A stretch of DNA of 62,355 nt from Mycobacterium sp. E3251 (GCF_001666835.1 NZ_LZJF01000085.1:1-62355); one strand, 5' to 3'; numbered from the stretch's first letter, positions 32,544-42,926 are shown. The notes: generated by a model from the letters alone, not told the origin. Program-made: numbers and translations.

Positions 32544-35500
32544 CTAGGTCTTGCGCAGGGGCGCGGGATTCCACAGGCCGCTGCGGGTTGCCGTGCCGAG
32601 CTGCAGGCGGGCGGGCTGCGCATCGGCGTAATAGGGCGTCAGCCGTTGCAGCGAGCCCCAGTCGCGCGACCAGTCGTCCTTCAGATAGGTGGCCATGGTG
32701 GCCGCCTTTACCAGCAGCTCGGTGACGCCGAGCGGTCCGCCACCGTTGTTGTCCATCACCGGCGAGTTGGCCTCCGCGCCGAAACGGTCCGGCAGGATGC
32801 GCCATTTCGGCGTCTCGTCGACACCGTTTTGATGGCCGAACGGCCGCTGGCAGGGGAACGCCAGCCCGACCAGCCAGTCCAGGAACACCGGGTCCCGCGA
32901 TCCCACCACGTCCTGCAGCGTGCGCAGCTGCGGGATCCGCGGCGGTGTGAGCGCGATCCAGTGCTGCGGCGCCAGGTCCTCGTCGTCGGCGACCAACCGG
33001 ATCTGGGTGGCGCCGGTGGGGATGGCCGACAACGGCAACCGCAAGTTACGCCAGGCCGGGGAGGCGCCCACATCGGCGAGCTGGAACGATCCGCCGGGGT
33101 GTCCGTGGGCGGCTTCGTCATCGGTGGCCCATTGCACCTGGACCTCGCGGGGGTCGAAGCGGCCGGCCGCGCTCACCACCAGCAGCGGCCGCGCCTGGTC
33201 GCGGGCGGGCAGTCGGTACCAGCCCGATCGCAGGTGGGCGGGCACCTGGATGCCGGGTCGCCAGCTGCCCAGGACGGGCGTGCGCGACGGATCGAGGTTG
33301 TAGGGCAGCTGGGCAACCGAACCGTTGATTCCCGGCGCCGGAGTGGTGCCGCCCTCGGTGCCGGCTTCGGCGCCGGTAACCAGCTTGTCGTCGTTGATGA
33401 AGCTGCGGTCACCCGGCCGCTCCATCACGGGGTCGGCGCGGACGTCCGCGGGAATCCCGTTGGGCGTGAAGGCTTCCGAGAGGCCCGCGCCAAGTGCGTC
33501 GCCCACCGTGGCGCTCACCGGCGACAGCGTGCCGGCGTTGGGGTCCTGTTCCACCAGCACGTCCTCGGCCAGTCCGCACGACTTGCCGGTCAGCGCCTCG
33601 AGGTTGGAGCGGCCCACCGTCCACGCGGGGTACTGGTCGGTCATCGCCAGGGTCAGCGATGCCACCTCGAACACCACCAGCAGCCATGTCGCAATCGCCA
33701 AGGGGGACTGGACGATTCCGGCGGCCCGCGCGCCGAGGCGGGTTTTCGGTGCGCCGTTTTCGGGATCGACGAAATGGAACCACGCGGCCAGCAGGAGCAC
33801 CACGACGGTCAGCCCGAGCAGCGCGGTGGCGAAGGCATAGTGCCACGCCGGGAACGAATTCGACCATGGCACACCGAAATTGGACACATACCACCAGCCG
33901 TTGACGCTGGCGAACGACAAGGCCACCAGGAACAGCACGACGGCGGCGAACATGGTGCGGTTGCGCCGGGATCGCATCGCCACGGACGTCACGGCTATCG
34001 CGGCCAGCGCGCCTAGCGGTCCGGCCAGCCCGGCGAACACCCCGAAGTGGTGGGTCCACTTGGTGGGAGTGAACATCATCGCGAGGAACGAGATGATGGT
34101 GATCCCGACGATGCGGCGGCTCGGCCCGGCGGCCGTGCCCGGAATCCGGCCCTTGCGCAACGACATTGCGACCGTGATCCCGAGCGCCAGGACCAGCGCC
34201 AGCACGGCGAAGCGGCGGGCGACCGACCCGTCGGGACTGGCCATGAACAGCCGCTCGTAGCGGATGTGTTCGTCGAACCAACTCAGGCTGGGCCCGACGG
34301 CGCGCTTGAGCATGCTGGCCTGAACCTCGCCGGCCAGCGTCTGGTCGCGGAATATGAGGATGGCGGTGACGGTGACCGCGGCGAACAGGGGCGCCACCAA
34401 AGGCAGCGCGCCGAACCGCTTGGACCGGCGGTGCAGGATGGTCCGCAGCGGTCCGATCGCGACGAGCAGCGCACCGATCGAGGCGATACCCGTCGGCCCG
34501 GAAAACAGCGTCAGCGCACCGATGATGCAGGCGACCGCCACCGGCAGCAGGCGGCTGGTGGCCACCGCGCGTTCCACCGAGCACCAGGTCAGCAGGATGC
34601 CCAGCGCGATGATCGGCTCGGGCCGCAGGCCGTTGTTGAGCGGCAGCCACACGGCCAGGAACATGCCGGCCGCCGTCCACGCCGCGCCACGGTTCAGCTT
34701 CACGGCGTGACCCAGGCGGGGCATGACTTCCCGGCTGATCACCCACCAGCACGTCAGCGCCATGGCCAGGGTGGGCAACCGCATCCAGATGCTGGCGGTG
34801 CTGACGTGCGCCCACAGCGCCAGCAGGTCGTAGTACCAACCGAAGGGGGCCTCCGGCGTGCCGAACCAGCGGTAGTAGTTGGCCATGTAACCGGCGTGCT
34901 CGGAGACCCGGGCCATGGTCAGGATGTAGCCGTCGTCGGACGTGTTGGCCCCGACGAACTGCCACCACACCAGCACGGCGATCACCAGGGCGTCCAGGCC
35001 GCCGACCGACCACCAGCGCGACGGCAGGAAGCGGCGATGTCGGGTGCCGTCCGCGGTGTCGAGCAGGTGCAGCGCGACCAGGGCGGCGGCGGTCAGCACG
35101 ACCCCGAGGACCATCGCCGCCATCTTCAGTTGGGTGGGGCTGCTGCTGTAGCGGGTGTCAACGGTCGCCGAGAAGGTCAGGCCCGGCGGCGCCGGCCCCG
35201 CCAGATCGGTGAAGACACCGACGATTTGGGGCCGGAAGTCATAGCCGCTCTTCTCCCCGCGCAGCGGCGAGCCGGGATGCTCGGCGTTGGGGCCCTGGGT
35301 CAGCCCGACGAACTCGGCGGTGACGCGGTCGGCGTGCGCGGTGAAGGTCAACCGCTGGCAGGCGGGGCTGAGCACCTGGCTCAGCGGGGCGGTCACCACC
35401 GCCACGTTGCGCACCACCACCACCAGGTAGTCGTTGGCGCGTTGGATGAGCAGCCCGCGGTCGACGGCCTTGGGAGCCTGCTTGGGCACCGTCGACAACA

Positions 35501-35822
35501 GCACCGTCTTCGCCGCGTTCGCCGGGCCGGCGAGGCCCGCGGCGGCCTGGCAGGGCACGGTGACGTTGAGGTCGGTGGCGACGTACCCGATCAGCGGCGC
35601 GTCGACGCTCTCGAAGTTGCCGTTCTGCGGCCAGTTGAGCTGGGCGGTGGTCTGGTTGACCGGCAGCAGCGGGGTGGCGATGGCCAGCAGCGCCCCGAGC
35701 AGCCCGGCGACGGTGGCAACCAACCGAGTGATCCGGTGGTTCGCTCCCGTGTCGGTCACGGTGGTAGATGCTAGTTCTTCGACGCCCGGCTGCCCCTTTT
35801 GAGGCACGGTGTCGGTGCTCAT
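32544..35822 (-). CDS. embC: arabinosyltransferase EmbC
   Basis: GT-C arabinosyltransferase that extends the arabinan of lipoarabinomannan. 1092 residues, almost the 1094 of M. tuberculosis. The catalytic Asp pair is in [31 protein letters not shown] and the C-terminal sugar-binding region are conserved. The frame remains open further upstream, but the ATG at 35822 overlaps the aftA stop by one base (TGATG) and matches the known N-terminus style, so it is the start. Unlike M. tuberculosis, embA does not follow directly. Confidence 0.96.
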   Translation of the reverse strand: MSTDTVPQKGQPGVEELASTTVTDTGANHRITRLVATVAGLLGALLAIATPLLPVNQTTAQLNWPQNGNFESVDAPLIGYVATDLNVTVPCQAAAGLAGPANAAKTVLLSTVPKQAPKAVDRGLLIQRANDYLVVVVRNVAVVTAPLSQVLSPACQRLTFTAHADRVTAEFVGLTQGPNAEHPGSPLRGEKSGYDFRPQIVGVFTDLAGPAPPGLTFSATVDTRYSSSPTQLKMAAMVLGVVLTAAALVALHLLDTADGTRHRRFLPSRWWSVGGLDALVIAVLVWWQFVGANTSDDGYILTMARVSEHAGYMANYYRWFGTPEAPFGWYYDLLALWAHVSTASIWMRLPTLAMALTCWWVISREVMPRLGHAVKLNRGAAWTAAGMFLAVWLPLNNGLRPEPIIALGILLTWCSVERAVATSRLLPVAVACIIGALTLFSGPTGIASIGALLVAIGPLRTILHRRSKRFGALPLVAPLFAAVTVTAILIFRDQTLAGEVQASMLKRAVGPSLSWFDEHIRYERLFMASPDGSVARRFAVLALVLALGITVAMSLRKGRIPGTAAGPSRRIVGITIISFLAMMFTPTKWTHHFGVFAGLAGPLGALAAIAVTSVAMRSRRNRTMFAAVVLFLVALSFASVNGWWYVSNFGVPWSNSFPAWHYAFATALLGLTVVVLLLAAWFHFVDPENGAPKTRLGARAAGIVQSPLAIATWLLVVFEVASLTLAMTDQYPAWTVGRSNLEALTGKSCGLAEDVLVEQDPNAGTLSPVSATVGDALGAGLSEAFTPNGIPADVRADPVMERPGDRSFINDDKLVTGAEAGTEGGTTPAPGINGSVAQLPYNLDPSRTPVLGSWRPGIQVPAHLRSGWYRLPARDQARPLLVVSAAGRFDPREVQVQWATDDEAAHGHPGGSFQLADVGASPAWRNLRLPLSAIPTGATQIRLVADDEDLAPQHWIALTPPRIPQLRTLQDVVGSRDPVFLDWLVGLAFPCQRPFGHQNGVDETPKWRILPDRFGAEANSPVMDNNGGGPLGVTELLVKAATMATYLKDDWSRDWGSLQRLTPYYADAQPARLQLGTATRSGLWNPAPLRKT

Positions 35823-37699
35823 CAGCGGCCTGCCGGGGGCTTGCGGATGGCCACCACGAACGGGCCGGCGCTGTGGACGACGAACTGCGGGCTGTCGAAG
35901 AGGGCGGCCCGCAGGTCGACGGTGTAGCGACGGACGTTGGGCTGGTTGGGATACACGTCCTCGGCAAGCCGCAGCGTGTAGTTGCCGTTCGCGCCGCGCC
36001 GCATGAGAAACACCGTGGGCGGTGGCCAGGGGCAGGTGTCGAGCGCGTGGATGAGGTCGTCGGCGGACTTGAGTTTCGACCACTTGTTGATCTGGGCGGC
36101 CCGCAGGTCGAACTGCGCCAGCGGGTTGGCGTAGTGCGACGTCAATCCCTGGAATCCCCAATAGGGATAGAAGGACAGGAAGCTGTAGTCGGCGGTCATC
36201 ACGACGGTCTGATCGCGGGGCCTGCCGGTCACCGTGGCGATGGCGTGGTCGATGTCGGGGTAGAACTTCTCCGAACTCGGTGGGCGGCGGTCTCCGCGCT
36301 GGCCGTTGCCGTCGGTGTCGGTGTAGGCGATGGTGAGATCCGGGCGCAACACGTCGGGGATGTCCTGGCTGAACGCGATCGCGGCGGCCAGGCCGACGGC
36401 GCCGGCGACGGGAAGGACGGCCCGGCCGCGCGCTGACAGCGCCCGGACGGCCTCGACGAAGCCGAATGCCCCGGCGGCCACCAGCAGCACGGTCAACGTC
36501 GGTTGCAGCCGGAAGGACAGCAGCGTGGTGCGCGCCAGCGTGGTCAGCATCGACAGCAGCGACCACAGGTAGACGGCCAGCACCCCGATGGCCAGGGCCC
36601 CGGCCCGCACGGACGACCCGGCCCGCACCACCAACCAGAGGGCGCCCAGCAGGCAGACCGCGCCCAGCAGGGAGAACTGCAGCATCGGGAAGGTCAGCAC
36701 GGCGCCGTCGGCGGGCAGGTAGTGCTGGGCGCTGCCGGAGTTGCTGACCGGGCTTCGCACCGCTCGCAACAGGAACGGCAGCCAGGTGGTGCTCGCGATG
36801 GCCGCGGCGATGACCGCGACGACGGCCAGCCGGCGCAGCGGGTCGAGCGCGGCCCTGGCGCCGCCCCGCCGCCAGCGCAGGCCGGCCAGCCACACGGCCA
36901 TCAGCAGGACGGTGAACGCGCCGAACGCGAACAGCAGCAGGTACCAGGTGGCCATCCAGCCGACGAATAGTCCGGCGCCGACGATCGCGGCCCAGCCGCC
37001 GTTGCGCTCGCCGCCGCGCAGACCCGACCAGGTCAGCACCAGCACCGGCGGCAGCAGCACGGTGATCATGGCCGCGTAGGGCTCGGGCGAGCCGTAGGCG
37101 AGCGTCGCCGCCGCCGTCGCGGTGGTGACGATCAGCGCGTACTCGAAGCGCACCATCCGCCACCACAGCACCAGGGCGACGGCCACCGCGATCGTGATGG
37201 AGGTGACGGCCCACGGCTTGTAGACCTCCCAGGCCGGTGTGCCGCTCAGCGCCGCGGCGCGCCCGCCGAGCCAGAACCAGCCGGGCGGGTAGAACGGCGG
37301 CAGCCCGATGTAGGTCATGTCGCGCAGGGCGGGGCTGTCGGCGAGCCGGGTCAGGTATTCGGTGCGGAACTGCTGGTCGACGGAGATGCCGAACAGGTAC
37401 AGCTTGGTCGCGCCCAGCGGCATGCCCAGCGTCACGACGGTGAACGCGGACACAAACGCCAGCCCGCCCAGCTGCGCGAGCCAGCGAAACCGGCCGGAGC
37501 GTCCCCAGGCCCAGCCCACGGCGACCAGACCGGCCAGGCAGCCGACCTGCCCCACGGTGGTCAGCGCGTGCAACTGGTTGGACGACGGGAAGGCCGGCCA
37601 CTGCACGCGGGAGATGGCGACCAGCGAGATCACCGCGACCACGACGGCCACCGCCACCGCGACCGCCATCTGGCCCAGGACGGCCAGCGCGTTGCGCAT
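35822..37699 (-). CDS. aftA: arabinofuranosyltransferase AftA
   Basis: GT-C enzyme that adds the first Araf residues from DPA onto the galactan. About 625 residues with an N-terminal span, [19 protein letters not shown] region ([16 protein letters not shown]), [13 protein letters not shown], about ten further spans, and a C-terminal soluble domain. I chose ATG at 37699, 2 nt after the dprE2 stop; an in-frame start at 37783 inside dprE2 would add 28 residues and cannot be excluded, since the M. tuberculosis protein is about 643. Part of GtrA-dprE1-dprE2-aftA-embC. Confidence 0.93.
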   Translation of the reverse strand: MRNALAVLGQMAVAVAVAVVVAVISLVAISRVQWPAFPSSNQLHALTTVGQVGCLAGLVAVGWAWGRSGRFRWLAQLGGLAFVSAFTVVTLGMPLGATKLYLFGISVDQQFRTEYLTRLADSPALRDMTYIGLPPFYPPGWFWLGGRAAALSGTPAWEVYKPWAVTSITIAVAVALVLWWRMVRFEYALIVTTATAAATLAYGSPEPYAAMITVLLPPVLVLTWSGLRGGERNGGWAAIVGAGLFVGWMATWYLLLFAFGAFTVLLMAVWLAGLRWRRGGARAALDPLRRLAVVAVIAAAIASTTWLPFLLRAVRSPVSNSGSAQHYLPADGAVLTFPMLQFSLLGAVCLLGALWLVVRAGSSVRAGALAIGVLAVYLWSLLSMLTTLARTTLLSFRLQPTLTVLLVAAGAFGFVEAVRALSARGRAVLPVAGAVGLAAAIAFSQDIPDVLRPDLTIAYTDTDGNGQRGDRRPPSSEKFYPDIDHAIATVTGRPRDQTVVMTADYSFLSFYPYWGFQGLTSHYANPLAQFDLRAAQINKWSKLKSADDLIHALDTCPWPPPTVFLMRRGANGNYTLRLAEDVYPNQPNVRRYTVDLRAALFDSPQFVVHSAGPFVVAIRKPPAGR

Positions 37700-37701
37700 G
37701 A

Positions 37702-38466
37702 TCAGATTGGCAGCTTGCGGAAGACGCTCCGCGGGATGTGTCGCAACACCATCATCACGTAGCGGAATGCTGCTGGCGCCCAAACCAATTCCTTACCCTT
37801 TGCGGCGGCGGTCACGGCGAGGTTGGCGACGTACTCCTTGTCCACGGTCAACGGAGCTTCCTTGACGTGCGCGCTCATCCGGGTGCGCACCTGACCCGGG
37901 CGGATCACCAGGACGCGAACACCGTACTCGCGCAACGCCTCTCCCAGGCCCAGGTAGAAGCCGTCCAGCCCCGCCTTGGTGGAGCCGTAGACGAAGTTGG
38001 ATCGCCGTACCCGCTCCCCGGCGGCCGAGCTCATCGCGATGATCTGGCCGAAGCCCTGGGCGCGCATCTTCTCGCCGAGCAGCACACCCACCGAAACCGC
38101 TGCGGTGTAATTGATTTCGGCGGCCAAGACGGCCTTGCGCTGGTCCTGCCACAGCTCCTCGGCATCGCCGAGGATGCCGAAGGCGACGATGGCCACGTCG
38201 ACGTCACCGTGGGCGAAGGCAGCGTCGATCGTTTTCGGGTGGCTGTCGGGGTCGGTGGCCTCGAAATCGATCAGCTCGACCGAGCGCGCGCCCGCCGCCT
38301 TCATCTGGGCGACCGCGGCGTCGCGGCCCGGGTCGTTCGGCATGGCGGCCAGCACGATGCGGGCGTGCGCGTTCTGCAGGTAGCGCTCACAGATGGCCAG
38401 CCCGATCTCGGAGGTACCGCCGAGTAGCAGGATGGTCTGCGGATTTCCCACGGCATCTAAAACCAT
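37702..38466 (-). CDS. dprE2: decaprenylphosphoryl-2-keto-ribose reductase DprE2
   Basis: Short-chain dehydrogenase that reduces the 2-keto intermediate from DprE1 with NADH, giving decaprenylphosphoryl-arabinose. 254 residues, the same as Rv3791. It has the Rossmann motif [10 protein letters not shown], the catalytic Ser in AMSSAAGE and the YGSTK catalytic pair. ATG at 38466 lies 10 nt downstream of the dprE1 stop. Peripheral to the membrane and coupled to DprE1. Confidence 0.96.
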   Translation of the reverse strand: MVLDAVGNPQTILLLGGTSEIGLAICERYLQNAHARIVLAAMPNDPGRDAAVAQMKAAGARSVELIDFEATDPDSHPKTIDAAFAHGDVDVAIVAFGILGDAEELWQDQRKAVLAAEINYTAAVSVGVLLGEKMRAQGFGQIIAMSSAAGERVRRSNFVYGSTKAGLDGFYLGLGEALREYGVRVLVIRPGQVRTRMSAHVKEAPLTVDKEYVANLAVTAAAKGKELVWAPAAFRYVMMVLRHIPRSVFRKLPI

Positions 38467-38476
38467 TGGCGCACCA

Positions 38477-39868
38477 TTACAACAGCTCCAAACGTCGGGC
38501 CATGTCCGAGGCGAACACCCCGGCGGGATCAACCTTGCGGCGCACCGCGATCCACTCGTCGATGCGCGGGTACATGGCGTGGAAGGTCTCGGCACTCGCG
38601 CGGGAATCCTTGGCGGTGTACACCCGGCCGCCGAACTCCAGGACCCGCCGGTCGAGTTCGTTGAGGAACTCGTTGATGCCCGGCTTGTTGGGGAAATCCA
38701 TCGCGACGTTCCAGCCGGCCATCGGGAAACTCAACGGCGCGCGGTTGCCCGGCCCGAACAGTTTGAAAACGTTCAGCGCCGAGTAGTGGCCGCGGGTCTG
38801 GATCCAGCGGATGATGGCCTTGAACTCGTCCATCGCGTCCGGCGGCACCAGGAACTGGTGTTGCGCGAAACCCATTGGGCCGTAAGCGTTGTTCCAGCCA
38901 CTGACCAGGTCGAGCATGTGGTAGAACTGCGACAGGTTCATGATCTTGCCGGTGTAGTTACCGCCCAACCGGTAGTACACCTCGCCGATCGCCATGAAGG
39001 ACAGCTTGTTCATCGCGCTGACGGGAAATACGTTCGGCACCGTCAACAGTTGTGGCGCATCGAATTTCAGCGGATCCTTGGCCAGCTTCTTGGGCAGTTG
39101 GTCGAGCTTCGCCAGGCTGCCGCGGCTGACGGCGGCCCGGCCGAGCTTGGGGGGCGGACTGATCAGGTCGAACCAGGCGCTCGAGTAGGTGTAGTTGGCC
39201 TCGCTGCCGTCGAGGTGCACGGCGACCGTTTCGTCGAGGTCTTTGGTGGCCACCCCGTCGGCGACGAAATAGGCCGTCTCGGTGGGCGTCATCTCGATGG
39301 TCGCGCGCAGCACGATCCCGGTCAGGCCGTTGCCGCCGACGGTGACCCAGAACAGCTCGGCGTCATCCCCGTCGGGGGTGAGGGTGCGGACGCTGCCGTC
39401 GGCCATCAGCAGGTCCATCGAGCGCACGTGGTTGCCGAAGCTGCCCGCGCTGTGGTGGTTCTTGCCGTGGATGTCGCAGGCGATCGCGCCGCCGACCGTG
39501 ACCTGGCGGGTGCCCGGCAGCACCGGGACCCACAGCCCGAACGGGAGCGCCGCCTTCATCAGCTGGTCCAGGCTGACGCCGGCGTCGACGTCGACCAGCC
39601 GGGTGTCGGCGCTGATCGAGTGGATGCGGTTGAGCCCGGTCATGTCGATCACCAGGCCGCCGCCGTTTTGCGCGTTGTCGCCGTAGGACCGGCCCAGCCC
39701 GCGCGCGATGACGCCGCGACCGTGCGGGCCGCCGGATTCGGCCACCCGGGCGACGGCCTTCGCGATCACCTCGGGGTCGCGGGTCGAGAGCACCTCGGCC
39801 ACCGACGGCGCGGTGCGGCCGAAGCCGGTCAGCCGGGTAGTGGTGGTGGGAATATCGGTGCTCAACAT
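38477..39868 (-). CDS. dprE1: decaprenylphosphoryl-ribose 2'-oxidase DprE1
   Basis: FAD enzyme of the VAO family that oxidises decaprenylphosphoryl-ribose, the target of benzothiazinones. 463 residues; FAD-domain motifs [31 protein letters not shown] and a C-terminal [17 protein letters not shown] that carries the active-site Lys. The residue matching M. tuberculosis Cys387, which nitroso-benzothiazinones attack covalently, is Ala389 here (GWNVAMDF, codon 38702-38704). From established work this replacement, known in M. avium, gives natural resistance to covalent DprE1 inhibitors. Confidence 0.97.
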   Translation of the reverse strand: MLSTDIPTTTTRLTGFGRTAPSVAEVLSTRDPEVIAKAVARVAESGGPHGRGVIARGLGRSYGDNAQNGGGLVIDMTGLNRIHSISADTRLVDVDAGVSLDQLMKAALPFGLWVPVLPGTRQVTVGGAIACDIHGKNHHSAGSFGNHVRSMDLLMADGSVRTLTPDGDDAELFWVTVGGNGLTGIVLRATIEMTPTETAYFVADGVATKDLDETVAVHLDGSEANYTYSSAWFDLISPPPKLGRAAVSRGSLAKLDQLPKKLAKDPLKFDAPQLLTVPNVFPVSAMNKLSFMAIGEVYYRLGGNYTGKIMNLSQFYHMLDLVSGWNNAYGPMGFAQHQFLVPPDAMDEFKAIIRWIQTRGHYSALNVFKLFGPGNRAPLSFPMAGWNVAMDFPNKPGINEFLNELDRRVLEFGGRVYTAKDSRASAETFHAMYPRIDEWIAVRRKVDPAGVFASDMARRLELL

Positions 39869-39900
39869 CGTCACAGAGGGTACCGCTTGCGAGCGTCGGC

Positions 39901-40329
39901 TCAGCGGATGCGGAAGATTACCGCCCGCTGCACGACGAAGTTGATCACCGTCGCGGTGCCCTGCGCTATCACGAACGCGACGGGTATCGCCCACCCGCGG
40001 TAGTGCAAAAGCGCCAGGCACAGATGGTTCAGGCCGACCTGCACGGCGAAGGTGATGCCGTAGAGAACCATGACCGCGACGAACCGCGCGGTGCTCGGGG
40101 CGGCCTGGAACGTCCACCGGCGGTTGATCAGATAGGCGGTGATGGTGCCCACGACGAAGCTGCTGGCCTTGGCCAGGTCAACCTGGACGCCGACGGCTTT
40201 GTACAGCGCCAGGTACAGGCCGAAGTCGACGATCCCCGCCAGGCCGCCGGTGACGACGAACCGCGTCACCTGTGTCGTCAGACTCAACTGCGGGCTCGGC
40301 GGCGCGGCGTCGGGCAGCGGGGCAACCAT
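39901..40329 (-). CDS. GtrA-family membrane protein (Rv3789 type)
   Basis: 142 residues with four membrane helices of the GtrA/DPMS-associated fold: [53 protein letters not shown] and [17 protein letters not shown]. Rv3789 has been proposed as a flippase for decaprenylphosphoryl-arabinose and, alternatively, as an anchor that recruits AftA. Its place directly upstream of dprE1 fits either. It starts the dprE1-dprE2-aftA-embC operon. Confidence 0.92.
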   Translation of the reverse strand: MVAPLPDAAPPSPQLSLTTQVTRFVVTGGLAGIVDFGLYLALYKAVGVQVDLAKASSFVVGTITAYLINRRWTFQAAPSTARFVAVMVLYGITFAVQVGLNHLCLALLHYRGWAIPVAFVIAQGTATVINFVVQRAVIFRIR

Positions 40330-40371
40330 TGGGGGGAGTTTAACGGGACCGGCGGGGCCTCCCGGGACGCG

Positions 40372-40851
40372 TTACCGGGGCAGCTTGACCGATATGAGCT
40401 CGACCTGATCCTCGCCCTGCGGGGTCGAGTAGGTCACCGTGTCGCCGGCCTTGTGTCCGGCCAAGGCCTGGGCCAGGGGGCTGCGCGCCGTCAGCGTCTC
40501 GCCTTCCCGGCCGACCGGCGTCTCTTCGACGATGGAGATCACGTGCATCGTGACCACTTCCCCGTCGGAGAACCGAAGGGTCACCTCGGTGCCACCCGGC
40601 AGCGTTTCCGACGCGTCGGGCTGCGACGGCCCGGTCCGCATGCGCCGGTCCAGCTCGTTGATCCGGTCGCTGAGCCCAACCAGCTCCTCGGCGCGCTGAA
40701 TCGCCTCGGCCGCGTCGCCGTGATCGCCCACCATGCCGCGGTCGTTCCGGACCTCCACCTCCAGGCGGTCCCGCCGCTGCCGCAGCCGCTCCAGCTCAGC
40801 GGCCAGGTTCGCCCGCGCCGCGTCCGCTGCTGATTGGACCTTTTTGCTCAC
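40372..40851 (-). CDS. GreA/GreB-family RNA polymerase-binding factor (Rv3788 type)
   Basis: 159 residues with an N-terminal coiled coil (LAAELERLRQRRDRLEVEVR) and a C-terminal FKBP-like domain (GGTEVTLRFSDGE, ARSPLAQALAGHKAGDTV). The coiled-coil tip reads GDHGDAAEAIQRAEEL, without the DxxE acidic pair that GreA uses for transcript cleavage. Rv3788 has been described as a Gre-like factor that binds the RNAP secondary channel and inhibits transcription without cleaving RNA. The GTG at 40851 was chosen over an upstream codon because it matches the family's N-terminus (SKKV). Confidence 0.88.
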   Translation of the reverse strand: MSKKVQSAADAARANLAAELERLRQRRDRLEVEVRNDRGMVGDHGDAAEAIQRAEELVGLSDRINELDRRMRTGPSQPDASETLPGGTEVTLRFSDGEVVTMHVISIVEETPVGREGETLTARSPLAQALAGHKAGDTVTYSTPQGEDQVELISVKLPR

Positions 40852-40948
40852 GTCGATGGACCTTTCGCCCCGTTTGCTCAAGTGGCGTTCCAGTGTCGCA
40901 CCACGACGAGGCGGCCGCCACCATTATCGAGTAAGCGGCGGGTCCCAC

Positions 40949-42088
40949 TCAGCGACTGGTCGAGCCGGATTCGGAGTTCGTGGTGAGCGGCGGTGCGCCG
41001 TCCTCGTCGTCGTAGTACTCGACGGTGCCCCGCAGGGCGTCGAAGATCGCCCTGCCCTGGGCGACCAGGCCGCTGGCCACCTCGGTGAGCCCTTCGGCGC
41101 CGTTGAGCACGGTCACGTTGGCGTTGGCGAGCCCCCGGGCCGCCTTCTCCACGATCTCGGGCAGCTGGTCGATGAGCGCCTTGTCCAGCGCGACCCGGTT
41201 GTGCGACGCCGCCGCCTCCGCCTGGATCTTCATCTTCTCCGCATCGGCGACGGCCAGGATGCGCACGCGTTCGGCCTCGGCCTCGGCGGGTTTGACCACT
41301 TCGGCGACCAGTTCCTGCTGGCGCAGCTCGGCCGCGCGTTCGGCCAGTTCGGTGCGCATCTGCAGCACCTCGCGCTGGGCCTCGGCCTCGGCCAGCGGCC
41401 CGGCCTGCGCGGCTTCGGCCTGGGCCTTGTCCACCTCGGCCTTGTACTGCGCCTTGACGATCGCGGTTTGGCGGGCGAATTCGGCCTGCTTGCGCTGGGA
41501 TTCCTGCTCGGCTTCGGCGGCCGCCTGGTTGGCCTGCGCCTGCGCGATCTGCGCCTGCTGCTGGATCGCGGCGTTGTGCGGTGCCGACATGGCGTCGATG
41601 TAACCCAGGCCGTCGTCGTCGATGGACTGGATCTGCAGGGCGTCGACGGTCAGCCCGATGCGGGCCATCTCTTCCTTGGACCCGTCGAGGACTTCGGTCG
41701 CCAGTTTCTGGCGCTCCCGGATGATCTCCTCGACCGTCATCGAGCCGATGATCGAGCGCAGGTGACCGGCGAAGATCCGGCCGGTCAGCACGGACATCTG
41801 GTCCTGCTCGGACAGGAATCGCTGTGCCGCGCTGATGATGCTCTCGGTGTCGTTGCCGACCTTGAAAGCGATCACCGCCCGGACGTTGAGGGTGATGCCC
41901 TGTTGGGTCACGCACTTCTCGGCGACCTCCGCCTCGCACATGGCCAGCGTGAGGAACCGAGCCTTGCGGAAGACCGGCAGGATGAACGCACCGTGACCGG
42001 TCACCACACGGAACGGGGCGTTGCTTCTGGTTCGGGCACCGGAGATGAGCATCGCCTCGTCGGGGGCGGGCACCTTGTAACCGAGCAT
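40949..42088 (-). CDS. flotillin-like SPFH-domain protein without membrane anchor
   Basis: 379 residues: an SPFH domain from residue 1 (GYKVPAPDEAMLISG, VTGHGAFILPVFRKARFLTL) followed by a long Ala/Glu/Gln-rich coiled coil (about 190-320) of flotillin type. It ends in a flexible acidic/Ser tail. Classical bacterial flotillins have an N-terminal hydrophobic segment; here the ATG follows a perfect AAGGAGTT, so the missing anchor is real and not a mis-called start. It lies 57 nt after the NfeD-like gene, its usual partner. Expected to form large ring-like oligomers on the inner membrane. Confidence 0.88.
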   Translation of the reverse strand: MLGYKVPAPDEAMLISGARTRSNAPFRVVTGHGAFILPVFRKARFLTLAMCEAEVAEKCVTQQGITLNVRAVIAFKVGNDTESIISAAQRFLSEQDQMSVLTGRIFAGHLRSIIGSMTVEEIIRERQKLATEVLDGSKEEMARIGLTVDALQIQSIDDDGLGYIDAMSAPHNAAIQQQAQIAQAQANQAAAEAEQESQRKQAEFARQTAIVKAQYKAEVDKAQAEAAQAGPLAEAEAQREVLQMRTELAERAAELRQQELVAEVVKPAEAEAERVRILAVADAEKMKIQAEAAASHNRVALDKALIDQLPEIVEKAARGLANANVTVLNGAEGLTEVASGLVAQGRAIFDALRGTVEYYDDEDGAPPLTTNSESGSTSR

Positions 42089-42145
42089 CGGGAACTCCTT
42101 TTTCGGGTTTCGCTGTTGTATCCCGGCGATCCGGGCCGTCTTGGG

Positions 42146-42379
42146 TCAGGCGAGGCCCTGCCAGGGCTCGACCACCACCGTCCGGGCGTCCCTGACTTCG
42201 ACCACCAGCACCTCGGCGCCCTTGGGCAGGGGATGGTCGGACCACGCCAAAAACGCTTCCTTCGCACCCCGCACGGTGACCAGCACCTCGCCGGCCCCAC
42301 GGTCCCCGCGGGTTGCCACGGTCAACGTCCCAACACAGCCGATTGCCGCGGCGTCGCTCACGAACGCATACTCTCGCAT
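42146..42379 (-). CDS. NfeD-like OB-fold protein, domain only
   Basis: 77 residues that match just the C-terminal OB-fold of NfeD proteins: GCVGTLTVATRGDRGAGEVLV, AWSDHPLPKGAEVLVVEVRDARTVVVEPW. NfeD is the regular operon partner of flotillins, normally with several membrane spans or a ClpP-like domain, both absent here. ATG at 42379 is used; a TTG two codons upstream is possible. Only about 25 nt separate it from the pterin-synthase-like gene upstream, so these form one operon with the flotillin. Confidence 0.75.
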   Translation of the reverse strand: MREYAFVSDAAAIGCVGTLTVATRGDRGAGEVLVTVRGAKEAFLAWSDHPLPKGAEVLVVEVRDARTVVVEPWQGLA

Positions 42380-42404
42380 CGGCAAAGCGGGCGTCGTGTT
42401 TCGT

Positions 42405-42926
42405 CTAAACGGGCCCCGCCGTGAGGGTGACGACGTGGTTACGGCTCTCCCGGGCCTTGATCCGGGACACCCAGACCCGGCCGCCGGTGGCCAGCCCGAC
42501 TATGCCCTCGACCGTTTCGAACGTCCAGGCGGCCGTGCCCGCCATCCCGGTGTCGTCCATGATCCGTAGGTCGATGACGCCGCGGTCGGCCAGCAGCTCG
42601 AACAGATCGCGCTGTGGGTCGTCGACCGCGATCAGGGTGGTGTGGTCGAACTGGTCGCGCAGTGCCGTCCTGACCTCGTCGAGGGTGCCCTCGTCGATCA
42701 CCGCGTCGGTGCCGGTTTCGGTTTCGGCACAGGCGAACTCGATGTCGAAGGCCCGCTCGTAGCCGTGCAGGAAGAAGCGTTTGCCTTGATTGGCCCACGA
42801 GCGATGGCAGCATGGCAGGTTGTCGAACAGCCTGCGCTGGTGGAACCTGGCCGTGCGGCCCAGTGGCGCGTCGGCGCGGTGCACGGTGGCGACGCGGTCG
42901 CCGTCGACGAAGAGGGTGTTGCGCAT
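42405..42926 (-). CDS. 6-pyruvoyl-tetrahydropterin synthase/QueD-like protein
   Basis: 173 residues with the T-fold pattern of PTPS/QueD enzymes: an N-terminal strand with FDNLPCCHR (first metal His), FFLHGYERAFDIEF, a VIDEGTLDEVRTALRDQFDHTTLI segment with the catalytic Asp-His, and a C-terminal VSRIKARESRNH with the substrate Glu. The usual HGH metal pair is HGY here, so one zinc ligand appears lost or moved. No other queuosine genes are in view. Activity uncertain; the fold assignment is moderately sure. Confidence 0.65.
   Translation of the reverse strand: MRNTLFVDGDRVATVHRADAPLGRTARFHQRRLFDNLPCCHRSWANQGKRFFLHGYERAFDIEFACAETETGTDAVIDEGTLDEVRTALRDQFDHTTLIAVDDPQRDLFELLADRGVIDLRIMDDTGMAGTAAWTFETVEGIVGLATGGRVWVSRIKARESRNHVVTLTAGPV

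Noticed and set aside
32544..37601. A very long minus-strand open frame that would make embC a 1685-residue fusion
   Set aside because: The extra part lies over aftA, which is clearly coded in another frame; the embC ATG at 35822 with TGATG coupling is the true start.
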